DNA from: Granulicella mallensis
GTDB lineage: Bacteria; Acidobacteriota; Terriglobia; Terriglobales; Acidobacteriaceae
Assembly (NCBI RefSeq): GCF_014203225.1
Contig: NZ_JACHIO010000019.1
Coordinates: 62,001 to 126,000 of the forward strand
Reading direction: 5' to 3'
Length of the DNA stretch: 64,000 bases
Made by a program: the position numbers and the translations under genes. The notes under the pieces were generated by a model. That model searched no databases. It was not told the DNA's origin and worked only from the letters and a program-made list of their open reading frames with translations. Of the stretch, positions 9,251 to 17,661 are shown piece after piece (the stretch's first letter is position 1; each line of letters opens with the position of its first letter).

Positions 9251-9604
9251 ATGACAAAAATTATGATCGCCGGAGTTGCTTTAACTGCTGCTCTCTCGCT
9301 CGGCCTCGCTCAGGCGCAGACGGTTGGGCAGGACCTGAAAGATGCCGGCCACGATACGGCTCATGCCACCAAGTCGGTAGCGCACGACACCGCCCACGGA
9401 ACCAAGGTCGCCGCGCGGGACACGGAGCACGGCACGAAGGTGGCTGCGCACGACACGGCTCATGGGACCAGGGTCGCTACACATAAGACCGTTCGCGTTA
9501 CCAAGAGGAGTGCTCACAAGACCGCCGAGGGAACGCGCACCGTGGCCCACAAGGTTGAAGGCAAGCCGGATACGCATGTCGAAGAACATCACGACACGCA
9601 CTAA
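9251..9604 (+). CDS. Small exported His-rich protein with 11-residue repeats (LEA-like)
   Basis: 117 residues. Residues 1-23 form a signal peptide (cleavage probably after AQAQ). The mature part is made of roughly seven 11-residue units of the pattern AHDTAHGTKVA: about residues 33-43, 44-54, 55-65 and 66-76 are close copies, and later ones drift (THKTVRVTKRS, AHKTAEGTRTV). It contains 14 His and no Cys or Trp, and ends VEEHHDTH. An 11-residue period is typical of group 3 LEA proteins, which form amphipathic helices on drying. The His content also suggests metal or proton buffering. Function is not recognised; both ideas are inference. ATG at 9251 follows AAGGAG by nine bases, and an intrinsic terminator follows at 9631-9661. 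Stand-alone gene. Confidence 0.85.
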   Translation: MTKIMIAGVALTAALSLGLAQAQTVGQDLKDAGHDTAHATKSVAHDTAHGTKVAARDTEHGTKVAAHDTAHGTRVATHKTVRVTKRSAHKTAEGTRTVAHKVEGKPDTHVEEHHDTH

Positions 9605-9630
9605 TCGTAGCCAAGCTTCATAAATGAAAC

Positions 9631-9661
9631 GCCCAGCCGTAGTTGACGGCTGGGCATTTTT
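9631..9661 (+). terminator. Intrinsic terminator of the His-rich protein gene
   Basis: Perfect 10-bp stem GCCCAGCCGT (9631-9640) and ACGGCTGGGC (9646-9655), loop AGTTG, followed by ATTTTT. It is 27 bases after the stop codon at 9602-9604. Confidence 0.92.
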
Positions 9662-9717
9662 CTTGCGCCACGGGTATCGTCTCGCCGTCAACAGTGGCAC
9701 AAGTGACGAGCGGCCAA

Positions 9718-10362
9718 TTAGTGACACGTTGCTGCTATGTCCTGAAGATAAGCAGCTGATTGGAGAGCGATCTCGTGAGAAGTGATGGGAATCGTAATGG
9801 TATCGACTGTCTGATCGAAATCTAACAAACCGTTGAGGGTTCTGGTTTCTTTAATTGCAGGCTTTGCAGTTTTTATACGAAGCCATTGAAGGTTGCAGAA
9901 CTTATCCTCTTCACAGGTAGCGCCGGTATAGTTCTGTAGCTGATTGGGCCTTCCTATGGGGGAATCGGCCTGTAAACTCTCAACATTCATCAGGTTCAGT
10001 TGATAGGTGTAGCGATAGGTAAAGGATCGTTGTTCTTCAAGGAATGCCCTTTTACCGGCAGGTTCTTGTTTTTGCGCTACTTCGGAGTATTTGTCCTGAA
10101 CTACAACGTTAATTTGTAAGTCGCAGCCGTGTAATGTAACCGACTCTATATGGAGATAGAGGGTTCCTGAATACCCAACGACTTTATTCTCGTCGTCGAT
10201 GTAGCGTTGAACATAAGTGAGAACCGAGTGGCGTGTCGTTTCTGCGGCTAAGGCCTTGATCGTATCTTGCTGGTCTGATGATTGTGAGTAGAGTGCGTTA
10301 TCAAAGGCTATAAAGGCAATGAGTGCCAACTTATTCCGAGTGATGAATCTACGCTTGCTCAT
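9718..10362 (-). CDS. Hypothetical protein, probably exported, AT-richer than neighbours
   Basis: 214 residues, not recognised. The N-terminus (MSKRRFITRNKLALIAFIAF, then DNALYSQ) looks like a signal peptide or anchor. The mature part contains two Cys-bearing segments (VTLHGCDLQINV and GATCEEDKFCNLQWL) and a final Cys (IAATCH). It has a beta-rich look, with alternating hydrophobics such as GYSGTLYLHIESVTL and YRYTYQLNLMNVESL. Codon use is visibly less GC-biased at third positions than in surrounding genes, which may point to recent acquisition. It stands alone, with no coupling to mmsA upstream; a strong 16-bp hairpin separates them. ATG at 10362. Role unknown. Confidence 0.7.
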   Translation of the reverse strand: MSKRRFITRNKLALIAFIAFDNALYSQSSDQQDTIKALAAETTRHSVLTYVQRYIDDENKVVGYSGTLYLHIESVTLHGCDLQINVVVQDKYSEVAQKQEPAGKRAFLEEQRSFTYRYTYQLNLMNVESLQADSPIGRPNQLQNYTGATCEEDKFCNLQWLRIKTAKPAIKETRTLNGLLDFDQTVDTITIPITSHEIALQSAAYLQDIAATCH

Positions 10363-10395
10363 CCAGTTCCGCGCCTCGTTGCAGACTCAGTATCT

Positions 10396-10433
10396 ACCTG
10401 TTACTTAGCCGTGATCGCGGCTAAGTAACAGGT
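10396..10433. repeat. Perfect 16-bp hairpin between mmsA and the hypothetical gene
   Basis: ACCTGTTACTTAGCCG (10396-10411) and its exact complement (10418-10433) enclose a 6-nt loop. It lies 22 bp downstream of the mmsA stop (minus strand). No T-run follows on either strand, so it is not a canonical intrinsic terminator, but it could stop transcription or stabilise the mmsA mRNA end. Confidence 0.8.
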
Positions 10434-10455
10434 GGTTCGTAAGAGTTTGGCGAAG

Positions 10456-12012
10456 CTATCCCAGCGTTGGCATCGTTGTGTCGACACCGGTGCGGATACC
10501 TGTCGGCCAGCGTGCTGTCACGGTCTTGATGCGGGTGTAGAAACGCACGCCCTCGGGGCCGTGCACTGCGTGGTCGCCGAAGAGGGAACGCTTCCATCCG
10601 CCGAAGCTGTGGAAGGCCATCGGCACGGGGATCGGCACGTTGATGCCGACCATGCCCGCCTGCACGCGCCGCGCGAAGTCGCGGGCGGTGTCGCCGTCGC
10701 GAGTGAACAGGGCTGTGCCGTTGCCGAACTCGTGATCGTTGATGAGCTGCAGCGCTGTCTCGAAGTTGTTGACGCGCACTACACCCAGCACCGGTCCGAA
10801 GATCTCTTCCTTGTAGATCCGCATCTCGGGCTTAACGTGATCGAAGAGGCAGGCGCCGAGAAAGAAGCCGTCGCCCTGGGGTAGGGCACCCTGACGTCCA
10901 TCGACGACGAGCTCCGCGCCTTCGGTGATGCCAAGTTTGACGTAGCTTGTCACCTTGTCGAGATGGGCCTTCGTTACCAGTGGGCCGAGATCGGCCTCGC
11001 CTGAGGGCGCGTCCTGAGCTCCGTCGCCTACACGCAGATCGGAGATGCGGGTTTTGAGCTTTTCGATCAGCGTGTCGGCGGTCTGGTGGCCGACGGTTAC
11101 AGCAATGCTGATCGCCATGCAGCGCTCACCCGCCGAGCCATAAGCTGCACCGGCGAGGGCGTCGGCGGCCTGGTCGAGATCGGCATCGGGCATCACGATC
11201 ATGTGGTTCTTTGCTCCGCCGAGAGCCTGGACGCGCTTGCCGTGCTTTGTGCCTTCGCGATAGACGTACTCCGCAATGGGCGTAGAACCGACGAAGCTGA
11301 CGGCTTGAATCGTGGGATGGGCGAGGATCGCGTCGACGGCGGATTTGTCTCCGTGCACGACGCTGAAGACGCCATCGGGAAGGCCGGCTTCCTTGAGCAT
11401 CTCAGCCAGGAGAATCGAGGCACTGGGATCGCGTTCGCTGGGCTTCAGTACAAAGGTATTACCGCACGCCAGGGCGATGGGGAACATCCACATAGGTACC
11501 ATCGCGGGGAAGTTGAACGGCGTAATGCCGGCGACGACGCCAAGCGGTTGCCGCATCGACCAGCTATCGATTCCGATGCCAACCTGCTCGGTGAACTCGC
11601 CCTTGAGAAGCTGCGGAATCCCGGTAGCGAATTCGACGACTTCGAGACCGCGTGTGGCCTCTCCCTTGGCATCGGAGAAGACCTTGCCATGCTCGCGATT
11701 GAGAAGGGCGGCTACTTCGTCCAGGCGGCGCTCGTAGATCTCGCGGAAACGGAAGAGCACGCGGGCGCGGCGCAGCGGCGGAGACGAAGACCACTCTGGA
11801 AAGGCGGCAGCAGCGGCCTGCACGGCTTTGTCGACCTCGGTATCGGAGGCGAGGGGAACGTGGGCCTGCACCTGGCCGGAGGCGGGGTGGTACACGTCGG
11901 CGAAACGGCCTGACGTGCCGCGAACGGCAGTGCCGGAGATCCAGTGGGTGATCTCACGGATGTCGATGGTGGAAGACCTGGTCGGGAGGGGCGATGCAAT
12001 GGCGGCGGACAT
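10456..12012 (-). CDS. mmsA: Methylmalonate-semialdehyde dehydrogenase (CoA-acylating)
   Basis: NAD-dependent aldehyde dehydrogenase that converts (methyl)malonate semialdehyde to propionyl- or acetyl-CoA in valine, thymine or inositol catabolism. Seen: NAD-binding segment [19 protein letters not shown] followed by [24 protein letters not shown], the family signature [18 protein letters not shown], and the catalytic Cys in [11 protein letters not shown]. The signature near the active site (GGAKNH rather than the more common GGKSP) is what separates MmsA from other aldehyde dehydrogenases. The frame opens at 12042, but ATG 12012 has AAGGAG seven bases upstream, so I start there (518 residues). 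No other valine or inositol pathway gene is adjacent. Confidence 0.92.
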   Translation of the reverse strand: MSAAIASPLPTRSSTIDIREITHWISGTAVRGTSGRFADVYHPASGQVQAHVPLASDTEVDKAVQAAAAAFPEWSSSPPLRRARVLFRFREIYERRLDEVAALLNREHGKVFSDAKGEATRGLEVVEFATGIPQLLKGEFTEQVGIGIDSWSMRQPLGVVAGITPFNFPAMVPMWMFPIALACGNTFVLKPSERDPSASILLAEMLKEAGLPDGVFSVVHGDKSAVDAILAHPTIQAVSFVGSTPIAEYVYREGTKHGKRVQALGGAKNHMIVMPDADLDQAADALAGAAYGSAGERCMAISIAVTVGHQTADTLIEKLKTRISDLRVGDGAQDAPSGEADLGPLVTKAHLDKVTSYVKLGITEGAELVVDGRQGALPQGDGFFLGACLFDHVKPEMRIYKEEIFGPVLGVVRVNNFETALQLINDHEFGNGTALFTRDGDTARDFARRVQAGMVGINVPIPVPMAFHSFGGWKRSLFGDHAVHGPEGVRFYTRIKTVTARWPTGIRTGVDTTMPTLG

Positions 12013-12102
12013 GGGGTTCTCCTTGCGGGAAGAAACCAACATCGTAACAGGAAGAGGTTTCTTTGGTGTTTTGTGTAGTGATGTTGCTACATTTGCTAAG
12101 CC

Positions 12103-14859
12103 TCACGCCTCATCAAAACTTGCAGGATCGAGCTTCTGACGAGTCGTCAGCATCGCCTTCCATGGATCGTTGCGGAGTCGCGAGCGCCATTCGTCGAAGT
12201 TCTTGACGGAGTACACGGGACGCTCTGGGAGCTTCAACGCCGACCACGGCAGGGGCAACGAAACATGCGCTCCGGCGCGGGCGCGGGGTGAGTAGGGAGC
12301 GACCGCCGTTGCCCCGCGTTCATTGCGCAGGTAGTCGAGATAGATCTTTCCCTTGCGCGCGGACTTGGTCATCTTCGTCAGATAAAGCGTGGGATTCTCT
12401 CTTTCCATGCTCTCGACGAACTTGTGAGCCAGCGCTTTGAGCTGTGGCCAATCCAACTCGGGCTGGATGGGAGCGATGACGTGTAATCCCTTGCCGCCGG
12501 TGGTCTTTAGAAAGCTTTCGAGGCCCGCCTTCTTCAGGCGCTTGCGAACCTCTGCCGCTGCGTCGCAGAGAGTTGACCATGGCAGTGATTCATCCGGATC
12601 GAGGTCGAAGATCAACCGGTCAGGATGTTCGAGATCGTCGTTGCGCGAGCCCCACGGATGCACTTCCAGCACGCCCATCTGCGCCAGGTTGATGAGTGCC
12701 TCCGCTGTGTTGAGCGTGATGTCGGGCTCCGGCTCGCCGGTCTTTTTATTCGGAACGTCGATGCCTCCGACACCCGGTGGCAGCATGTGATTGACGTGCT
12801 TCTGGAAGAAACAGGGTTTGCCCGTGCCCTCGGGGCAGCGCACAAGGCTGAGGGGCCGGTCGGCGATGTGCGGCAACATGTGCTCGGCGACACCCTGATA
12901 GAACGCGGATAGATCCGCCTTGGTGAGGCCGCTTTCAGCGTCGAGGGTCTTGTCCGGATGGGTGAGACGTATCGAAGCTGTTGTTGCCGTTTTCGTCGCT
13001 GTCTTGGCGGCGAGGGGAACGGTTGTTCGATGCGTTGCTGCTATCTTTGTTGCGCGCTTCGATGTGCCCTTGGGTTGGGGTGCGACGGTCGCTTCTTCCC
13101 TTTGAACTTCCCTGGCGGGTTTGTCTTCGCGCAGTCCGAGAAACGCGGCTTGACGGACGAGATTGTCAGCCGTCCAGGTGGCAAACCGGACCTGCGCAAC
13201 AAGCTTGGGTTTCACCCAGATAGCATCTCTGCGCGCATCTACGGGAACTCTGGAGAAGGGCGGGGAACTGGCTTCGAGATCACCAAGTTGTTTGCGCAAG
13301 GTGCGCTTTGTCTTTTGCGTAAAGCCTGTGCCCGTGCGGCCTGAATAGATCAGCTTATCGTCACGGTAGTAGCCCAGTAGCAGGGAACCAATGCGGTCCG
13401 GGCCTTCGGAGGATAGCGTGTAGCCACCGATGACAAACTCCTGCTCGCGAAGACATTTGGACTTGAGCCATTCCCCGCTGCGGCCGGAGGAGTAGGTTGA
13501 AGCGGCCCACTTGGAGACAATGCCTTCGGCATGAAGCTCGCAGGCCTGGTGGAACATGGATTCGCCGTCGGTCTCGATATGCTCGCTCAGTTGAACAGAG
13601 CCGATGCCTGCACCAAGAATCTCCGCCAGCAAGGCTTTGCGTTCGCGCAGGCTCAGACCCCGGGTGTTGCGGCCGTTGAGGTGCAGCAGGTCGAAGCAGA
13701 AGTAGGTCAGGGGATGCTTCTCGCCATCCTGAAACGATGCCTGGAGATTGGCGAAGCTGGTCGTGCCGTTTTCGCTGACCACGACCACCTCGCCATCGAG
13801 CGTTGCATTCTCTACGGGCAGCTTCGCAATGTCCTTTGCGATAGCGGACATGCGGTGGGTCCAATCGAGTCCCTTGCGCGTGAGGAGCTGCACGTCGCTG
13901 CCGGATTTGCGCGCCTGGATGCGATAGCCGTCGAGCTTCAGCTCATGCAGCCAGCCATCTTTTCCGGGAGGCCCTGTGGCCTCAAGAGCAAGCTGCGGCG
14001 AGAGAAACGCAGGTTGTGTCTCCCTGGGTAGATCTTTGAGCGCAGCGTCGTTCTTTGCCTTTGACGATCTCGGGGATTGCACCTTTTTTTCTGGTGCAGC
14101 GGGTTCCTGTCGATGCCAGGCCTTGCCGCGTGCCGTGTCCTTGGAGTTCCAGACGTGGTCTTCCTGTCCTGCGATCTGGTCCAGCGTGCGGCCAGTCACG
14201 GCGGAGTCGGGTGCTTCATCGGTGATGGTTGGATCGTCCTTGCCGCGTTCGAACTCGTCGTGCTCCTTGATGAGCAGCCAGTTCGGCTTGCGCTCGTTGG
14301 CGGCTTTGCCACCCATGCGCACGAGCGTCCACTTGCCCTTCATCTTTGTGCCATGCATCACGAACTTCAGACTGCCTTCGCGCAGACCTTCATCGATATC
14401 TTCGTGCCCGGGCTGCGGCTCCCATGTGCCCTGGTCCCACACCATGACGGTGCCGCCGCCGTACTGTCCTTTGGGGATGATGCCCTCGAAGCCGCCGTAC
14501 TCCATCGGATGGTCTTCTACCTGCACGGCGAGCCGGCGATCGCCGGTGAAGTAGCTGGGGCCTTTCGCGACCGCCCAGCTCTTGAGCACGCCGTTCCAGC
14601 CAAGGCGGAAGTCATAATGCAAGTGGCTGGCCGCGTGCTTTTGAATCACGAAGGGAAGGCTGGAGGCTTTGGCTTTTGTAGATTTACTCTTGCCGCTAGG
14701 TTCGTCGGTGACCTTGAAGTCGCGCATCTCGCGATAACGCGCAAGCTGCTCGTCGACGGCATCCGCCGCCGAGGCGCGTGTCTTATGCGGGGTCTTCTTT
14801 GCGGCTGTTTTTTTGCTGGCTGACTTCCGCGATGTGGCTTTTTTTGTTGGCGCCATCAC
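12103..14859 (-). CDS. ligD: Multifunctional NHEJ DNA ligase LigD (phosphoesterase-ligase-polymerase)
   Basis: 918 residues with three domains in the order PE-LIG-POL. The 3'-phosphoesterase spans about residues 65-215, with HLHYDFRL, VEDHPMEYGGFEG and GGGTVMVWDQG. The ATP-dependent ligase spans about 285-590; its nucleophile Lys is in ELKLDGYRIQ, followed by LTRKGLDWT and DGEVVV. The AEP-type polymerase spans about 635-910, with RPLSLVRCPEG, CFFQKH, and the metal site in RLIFDLDPDE. The enzyme cleans, fills and seals double-strand breaks together with Ku. The first 60 residues are a Lys/Ala-rich basic tail. The gene starts 7 bases after the ku stop, so ku-ligD form an operon. The domain order is that of the Pseudomonas enzyme; Mycobacterium uses POL-PE-LIG. 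Confidence 0.96.
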   Translation of the reverse strand: MMAPTKKATSRKSASKKTAAKKTPHKTRASAADAVDEQLARYREMRDFKVTDEPSGKSKSTKAKASSLPFVIQKHAASHLHYDFRLGWNGVLKSWAVAKGPSYFTGDRRLAVQVEDHPMEYGGFEGIIPKGQYGGGTVMVWDQGTWEPQPGHEDIDEGLREGSLKFVMHGTKMKGKWTLVRMGGKAANERKPNWLLIKEHDEFERGKDDPTITDEAPDSAVTGRTLDQIAGQEDHVWNSKDTARGKAWHRQEPAAPEKKVQSPRSSKAKNDAALKDLPRETQPAFLSPQLALEATGPPGKDGWLHELKLDGYRIQARKSGSDVQLLTRKGLDWTHRMSAIAKDIAKLPVENATLDGEVVVVSENGTTSFANLQASFQDGEKHPLTYFCFDLLHLNGRNTRGLSLRERKALLAEILGAGIGSVQLSEHIETDGESMFHQACELHAEGIVSKWAASTYSSGRSGEWLKSKCLREQEFVIGGYTLSSEGPDRIGSLLLGYYRDDKLIYSGRTGTGFTQKTKRTLRKQLGDLEASSPPFSRVPVDARRDAIWVKPKLVAQVRFATWTADNLVRQAAFLGLREDKPAREVQREEATVAPQPKGTSKRATKIAATHRTTVPLAAKTATKTATTASIRLTHPDKTLDAESGLTKADLSAFYQGVAEHMLPHIADRPLSLVRCPEGTGKPCFFQKHVNHMLPPGVGGIDVPNKKTGEPEPDITLNTAEALINLAQMGVLEVHPWGSRNDDLEHPDRLIFDLDPDESLPWSTLCDAAAEVRKRLKKAGLESFLKTTGGKGLHVIAPIQPELDWPQLKALAHKFVESMERENPTLYLTKMTKSARKGKIYLDYLRNERGATAVAPYSPRARAGAHVSLPLPWSALKLPERPVYSVKNFDEWRSRLRNDPWKAMLTTRQKLDPASFDEA

Positions 14860-14866
14860 GAGCCTC

Positions 14867-15811
14867 CTATGCCGATTTCCGCTTTGGTGTCGCCTTCGAT
14901 TTCGCTGCGTGGTGCGTCTGCTTCTTCACGGCTCCCTTCACCAGCGCGAGGCCGTGCTTCTTAGCGGCCGTCTTCTTTGCAGGCTGGCTGTCCCCGCTGA
15001 CGCTCTTGCGCAAGGCGTCCATCAGGTTGATCACCTTGCCCTTGGCGGGTGCAGGAGATTCCTCGCGTGGAACCGGAGCATGTTTCAGCTTGGCCTCTAC
15101 GAGCTCCTTTACTGCGACTTCATAACCATCGACGAACTTCGAGGGATCGAAGGGCTTGGCCTTGCGCTTGATGAGCTCTTTTGCCAGTGCGAGGGAGTCG
15201 CTGGAGACCTTGGTCTTCTTGATGTCCTGGAAGTATTCGGCGGGGTCACGCAGTTCGGCTGCATAGCGCATGGTGTACGCCATCATGCCGCCGTGGGCCT
15301 CTGAACCTGCCGGGACGATGGCGACAACGTGCTCGCGACCGCCGAAGGCAATCTTGGAGATCGCGGCCTTGCCGGTGTCTTCCAGTGCCTGGCGGACCGT
15401 GGTGAAGGCCTCGGTTTGTGCGTCGTTTTCCGGAACGACGAAGTAGGGTTTCTCGAAGAACTCCGGAGGCAGTTGCTCGCGATCGACGAACTGCGTGACC
15501 TCCATAGTGTGCTTGGAAGGTACGCGAAGATGTTCGAGCTCTTCGGGTTCGATGGTGACGTACTGGCCCTTGCTGTACTCGTAGCCTTTGACGATCTGGC
15601 TGCGTTCGACGACTTCGTCGGAGTCGGCGGCTTCATCCGGATCGTTTTCTATCGCGCTTGCCAGCACCTTCTGATGTCTGACACGCTCGCCGGTTTTACG
15701 GTCGATCTGATGGAAGTGAATATCGCTCTTTGCTTCCGTTGCGACGAAGAGCTTCACGCCGAAAGACACCAGCGAGATCTGTATCTGTCCGCTCCAATAA
15801 GGACGAGCCAT
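14867..15811 (-). CDS. ku: Non-homologous end joining protein Ku
   Basis: 314-residue homodimeric ring protein that binds DNA ends and recruits LigD. The N-terminus MARPYWSGQIQISLVSFGVK is the standard Ku start, followed by HFHQIDRKTGERVRHQK, KGYEYSKGQYVTIEPEEL and YFVVPENDAQTEAF. The C-terminal 50 residues are Lys/Ala-rich (AKKTAAKKHG, KSKATPKRKSA), an extended basic tail as found in several soil bacteria, where it adds DNA affinity. ATG at 15811 has GAGGTGC upstream. First gene of the ku-ligD operon. Confidence 0.96.
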   Translation of the reverse strand: MARPYWSGQIQISLVSFGVKLFVATEAKSDIHFHQIDRKTGERVRHQKVLASAIENDPDEAADSDEVVERSQIVKGYEYSKGQYVTIEPEELEHLRVPSKHTMEVTQFVDREQLPPEFFEKPYFVVPENDAQTEAFTTVRQALEDTGKAAISKIAFGGREHVVAIVPAGSEAHGGMMAYTMRYAAELRDPAEYFQDIKKTKVSSDSLALAKELIKRKAKPFDPSKFVDGYEVAVKELVEAKLKHAPVPREESPAPAKGKVINLMDALRKSVSGDSQPAKKTAAKKHGLALVKGAVKKQTHHAAKSKATPKRKSA

Positions 15812-15932
15812 AGCTGCACCTCAGGCAAGGTTCACCACTAAAGTGAGAGTGCGTGGCCGGACTGTGGGATGTATCGGGAGCGCGAGGCTTGTGGCTTCGG
15901 TCATTCCGGCCCAGGGTCGGCTGTCAGCCCAG

Positions 15933-15985
15933 ACAGCAGATTCCCTGCGGGAATGACAACAAGAAAGGCAAAGACAAAAGCAGAT
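15933..15985. repeat. Dispersed repeat B copy (CCCTGCGGG-AATGACAA + AAGCAAA tail)
   Basis: Core AGCAGATTCCCTGCGGGAAT followed by GACAACAAGAAAGGCAAAGAC, then AAAAGCAGATG. The centre TTCCCTGCGGGAA is palindromic. Further copies stand at 26229-26275, 28351-28400, 35655-35704, 47606-47790 and 52308-52440, with a diverged copy near 22876-22940. Confidence 0.8.
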
Positions 15986-15991
15986 GCGTTT

Positions 15992-16756
15992 TTAGGCGAA
16001 GCGCAGGCTTACGCTGCCCATGGTCGAGAAGACTACGTCCACGGCTGAACCTGCTGAGGCCTGGGTGTTGCCGGTCCACGATCCTGTCGTGATCCATTGG
16101 CCTTTGCGCAGGCCGCCGGTGCGGGCTGCGCCTTCGTTTGCCAGCCAGGGGAGTAGCTTTACCAGGTCTCCCGAGGTGTTCGAACCGGTGCGTTCGACGC
16201 GAATGACGCCGTCGACCGCCAGCGTGACCTTTTCGGTGTTGAAGTCGACCGTCTTCCAGTTGTCGAACGCAGGGCCGTAGATAAAACCTCCGTGCATCTG
16301 CAGATCCGCAAGCGTGGAGTTACGGTCGGCTTTGGTCGAATCGCTCAGCCCGGGTTCGAGGACTTCGATCACGGGGTGGCACGAGGCCATGGCTGCCACA
16401 GCTTCCTCGCGCGAGTACGGTGTGGCGCGTGGCGGCAGGTCTTCGCCCACGAGAAACGCGATCTCCGCCTCAAGTCCGCGATACCACCGGTTGCCGTTGA
16501 GTTCGCTGCCGTTGGCAGCGATCCACTGCGCGGGCATGGGGGCGTACATCGGAGTGGCCTCGGGAGTCGGTGCGCCGATCTTCCAGCCGCCGATCTCGCC
16601 GTAGGCTGCGGCGATCATGTCCTGAACGGCATAGACCTCGTCGAGATTGGTTGGACGAAGCTCTTCCGGCAGATCGGCGATCGGGGTATTGGTACGCCGT
16701 GCGTCGAGCAGCAGGTTGGCTGCAGCTTCCAGTTGGTTCTCGCGGTCTCCGGTCAT
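15992..16756 (-). CDS. 2-keto-4-pentenoate hydratase / fumarylacetoacetate hydrolase-family protein
   Basis: 254 residues. The fold and motifs resemble MhpD-type 2-oxopent-4-enoate hydratases and 4-oxalocrotonate decarboxylases, which act on meta-cleavage products of aromatic compounds. Evidence includes YAVQDMIAAAYGEIGGWKIG near residue 40, the acidic metal-binding pair in GLEAEIAFLVGEDLP, and a second acidic region at CHPVIEVLEPG. The C-terminal half has GDLVKLLPWLANEGAARTGGL and GQWITTGSWTG, which matches the usual LxxGxxVxTGS-type ending of the family. No aromatic ring-cleavage genes are adjacent, so the substrate is unassigned. ATG at 16756 follows GGAGAAAGCA. It could also be a general catechol-pathway paralogue. 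Confidence 0.82.
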   Translation of the reverse strand: MTGDRENQLEAAANLLLDARRTNTPIADLPEELRPTNLDEVYAVQDMIAAAYGEIGGWKIGAPTPEATPMYAPMPAQWIAANGSELNGNRWYRGLEAEIAFLVGEDLPPRATPYSREEAVAAMASCHPVIEVLEPGLSDSTKADRNSTLADLQMHGGFIYGPAFDNWKTVDFNTEKVTLAVDGVIRVERTGSNTSGDLVKLLPWLANEGAARTGGLRKGQWITTGSWTGNTQASAGSAVDVVFSTMGSVSLRFA

Positions 16757-16822
16757 TGCTTTCTCCTACACTGTTTCCAGTTTGTATGATGGCGGGCGTG
16801 CCCGTCACGTCGTCCAGTAGCG

Positions 16823-17617
16823 TTACTCGCCGAGCATGAACCGCTGTACGCGGCTGGCGCGGCCAGTGCCGCCGTCGCACTCGATCAGCGTCGCGCACAT
16901 CTTCGGGTTGCCCTTTGCCGGCTCAAACTTGCCCGGCATGCCGGTGAGAAAGCGCTTCAGTACCAGCTCGGTCTCGACGCCGATCACCGAGTCGTACGGG
17001 CCGGACATGCCGACGTCGCTCTGGTACGCTGTTCCTCCGGGGAGCACGCGCTCGTCCGCGGTGGGGATGTGAGTGTGGGTGCCGAGCACGGCTGTCACGC
17101 GGCCGTCGAGATACCAGCCCAGCGCGACCTTCTCGCTGGTCGCTTCGCCGTGTACGTCGAGCAGGATGACCTTGGCGGTGATCTGGCTGAGCAGTTCGTC
17201 GGCCTTGCGGAACGGGTCGTCGCACGAGGACATGAAGACACGGCCCTGCAGGTTCATCACGGCGTACTCCTGGCCGTTGGGAAGCGAGCCCTGGTAGAAG
17301 CCGAAGCCCGGGGTGCCGACCGCGTAGTTTGCGGGGCGAAGTACACGGCGTCCGCGCACGTGGGAGTCGGCGGGAACGGTCATGTACTCGAAGATTTCCT
17401 TCTTGTCCCAGATATGGTTGCCGGTGGTGATGACGTGCGCGCCGAGGTCGAAGAGCTCTTCGGCGATCGACGGCGTGATGCCGAAGCCTCCGGCGGAGTT
17501 TTCGCCGTTGATGACCAGCAGATCGACCGAGTTGGACTCGATGACGTGGGGAAGATGTTCGCGGATGATGTGGCGACCGGGCGAGCCAAAGACGTCGCCT
17601 ACAAAGAGAATATTCAC
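16823..17617 (-). CDS. ymdB: YmdB-family metallophosphoesterase (TIGR00282)
   Basis: 264 residues. Calcineurin-like phosphoesterase of the YmdB family; the Bacillus homologue is a 2',3'-cyclic nucleotide phosphodiesterase with global effects on RNA and biofilm. The N-terminal metal motif is FVGDVFGSPGR (Asp), followed by LVINGENSAGGFG, TTGNHIWDKKE, and the distal VDVHGEATSEK-like segment (here LLDVHGEATSEK) and TAVLGTHTHIPTADER. All expected metal ligands are therefore present. The start is GTG at 17617; the in-frame upstream bases give no ATG. It is divergent from the aminotransferase gene with only 44 bp between starts. Confidence 0.92.
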   Translation of the reverse strand: MNILFVGDVFGSPGRHIIREHLPHVIESNSVDLLVINGENSAGGFGITPSIAEELFDLGAHVITTGNHIWDKKEIFEYMTVPADSHVRGRRVLRPANYAVGTPGFGFYQGSLPNGQEYAVMNLQGRVFMSSCDDPFRKADELLSQITAKVILLDVHGEATSEKVALGWYLDGRVTAVLGTHTHIPTADERVLPGGTAYQSDVGMSGPYDSVIGVETELVLKRFLTGMPGKFEPAKGNPKMCATLIECDGGTGRASRVQRFMLGE

Positions 17618-17661
17618 TGCATGAGTCTACAGCCTCGGGGTGAGGGAAGTATGCTGGGTGC

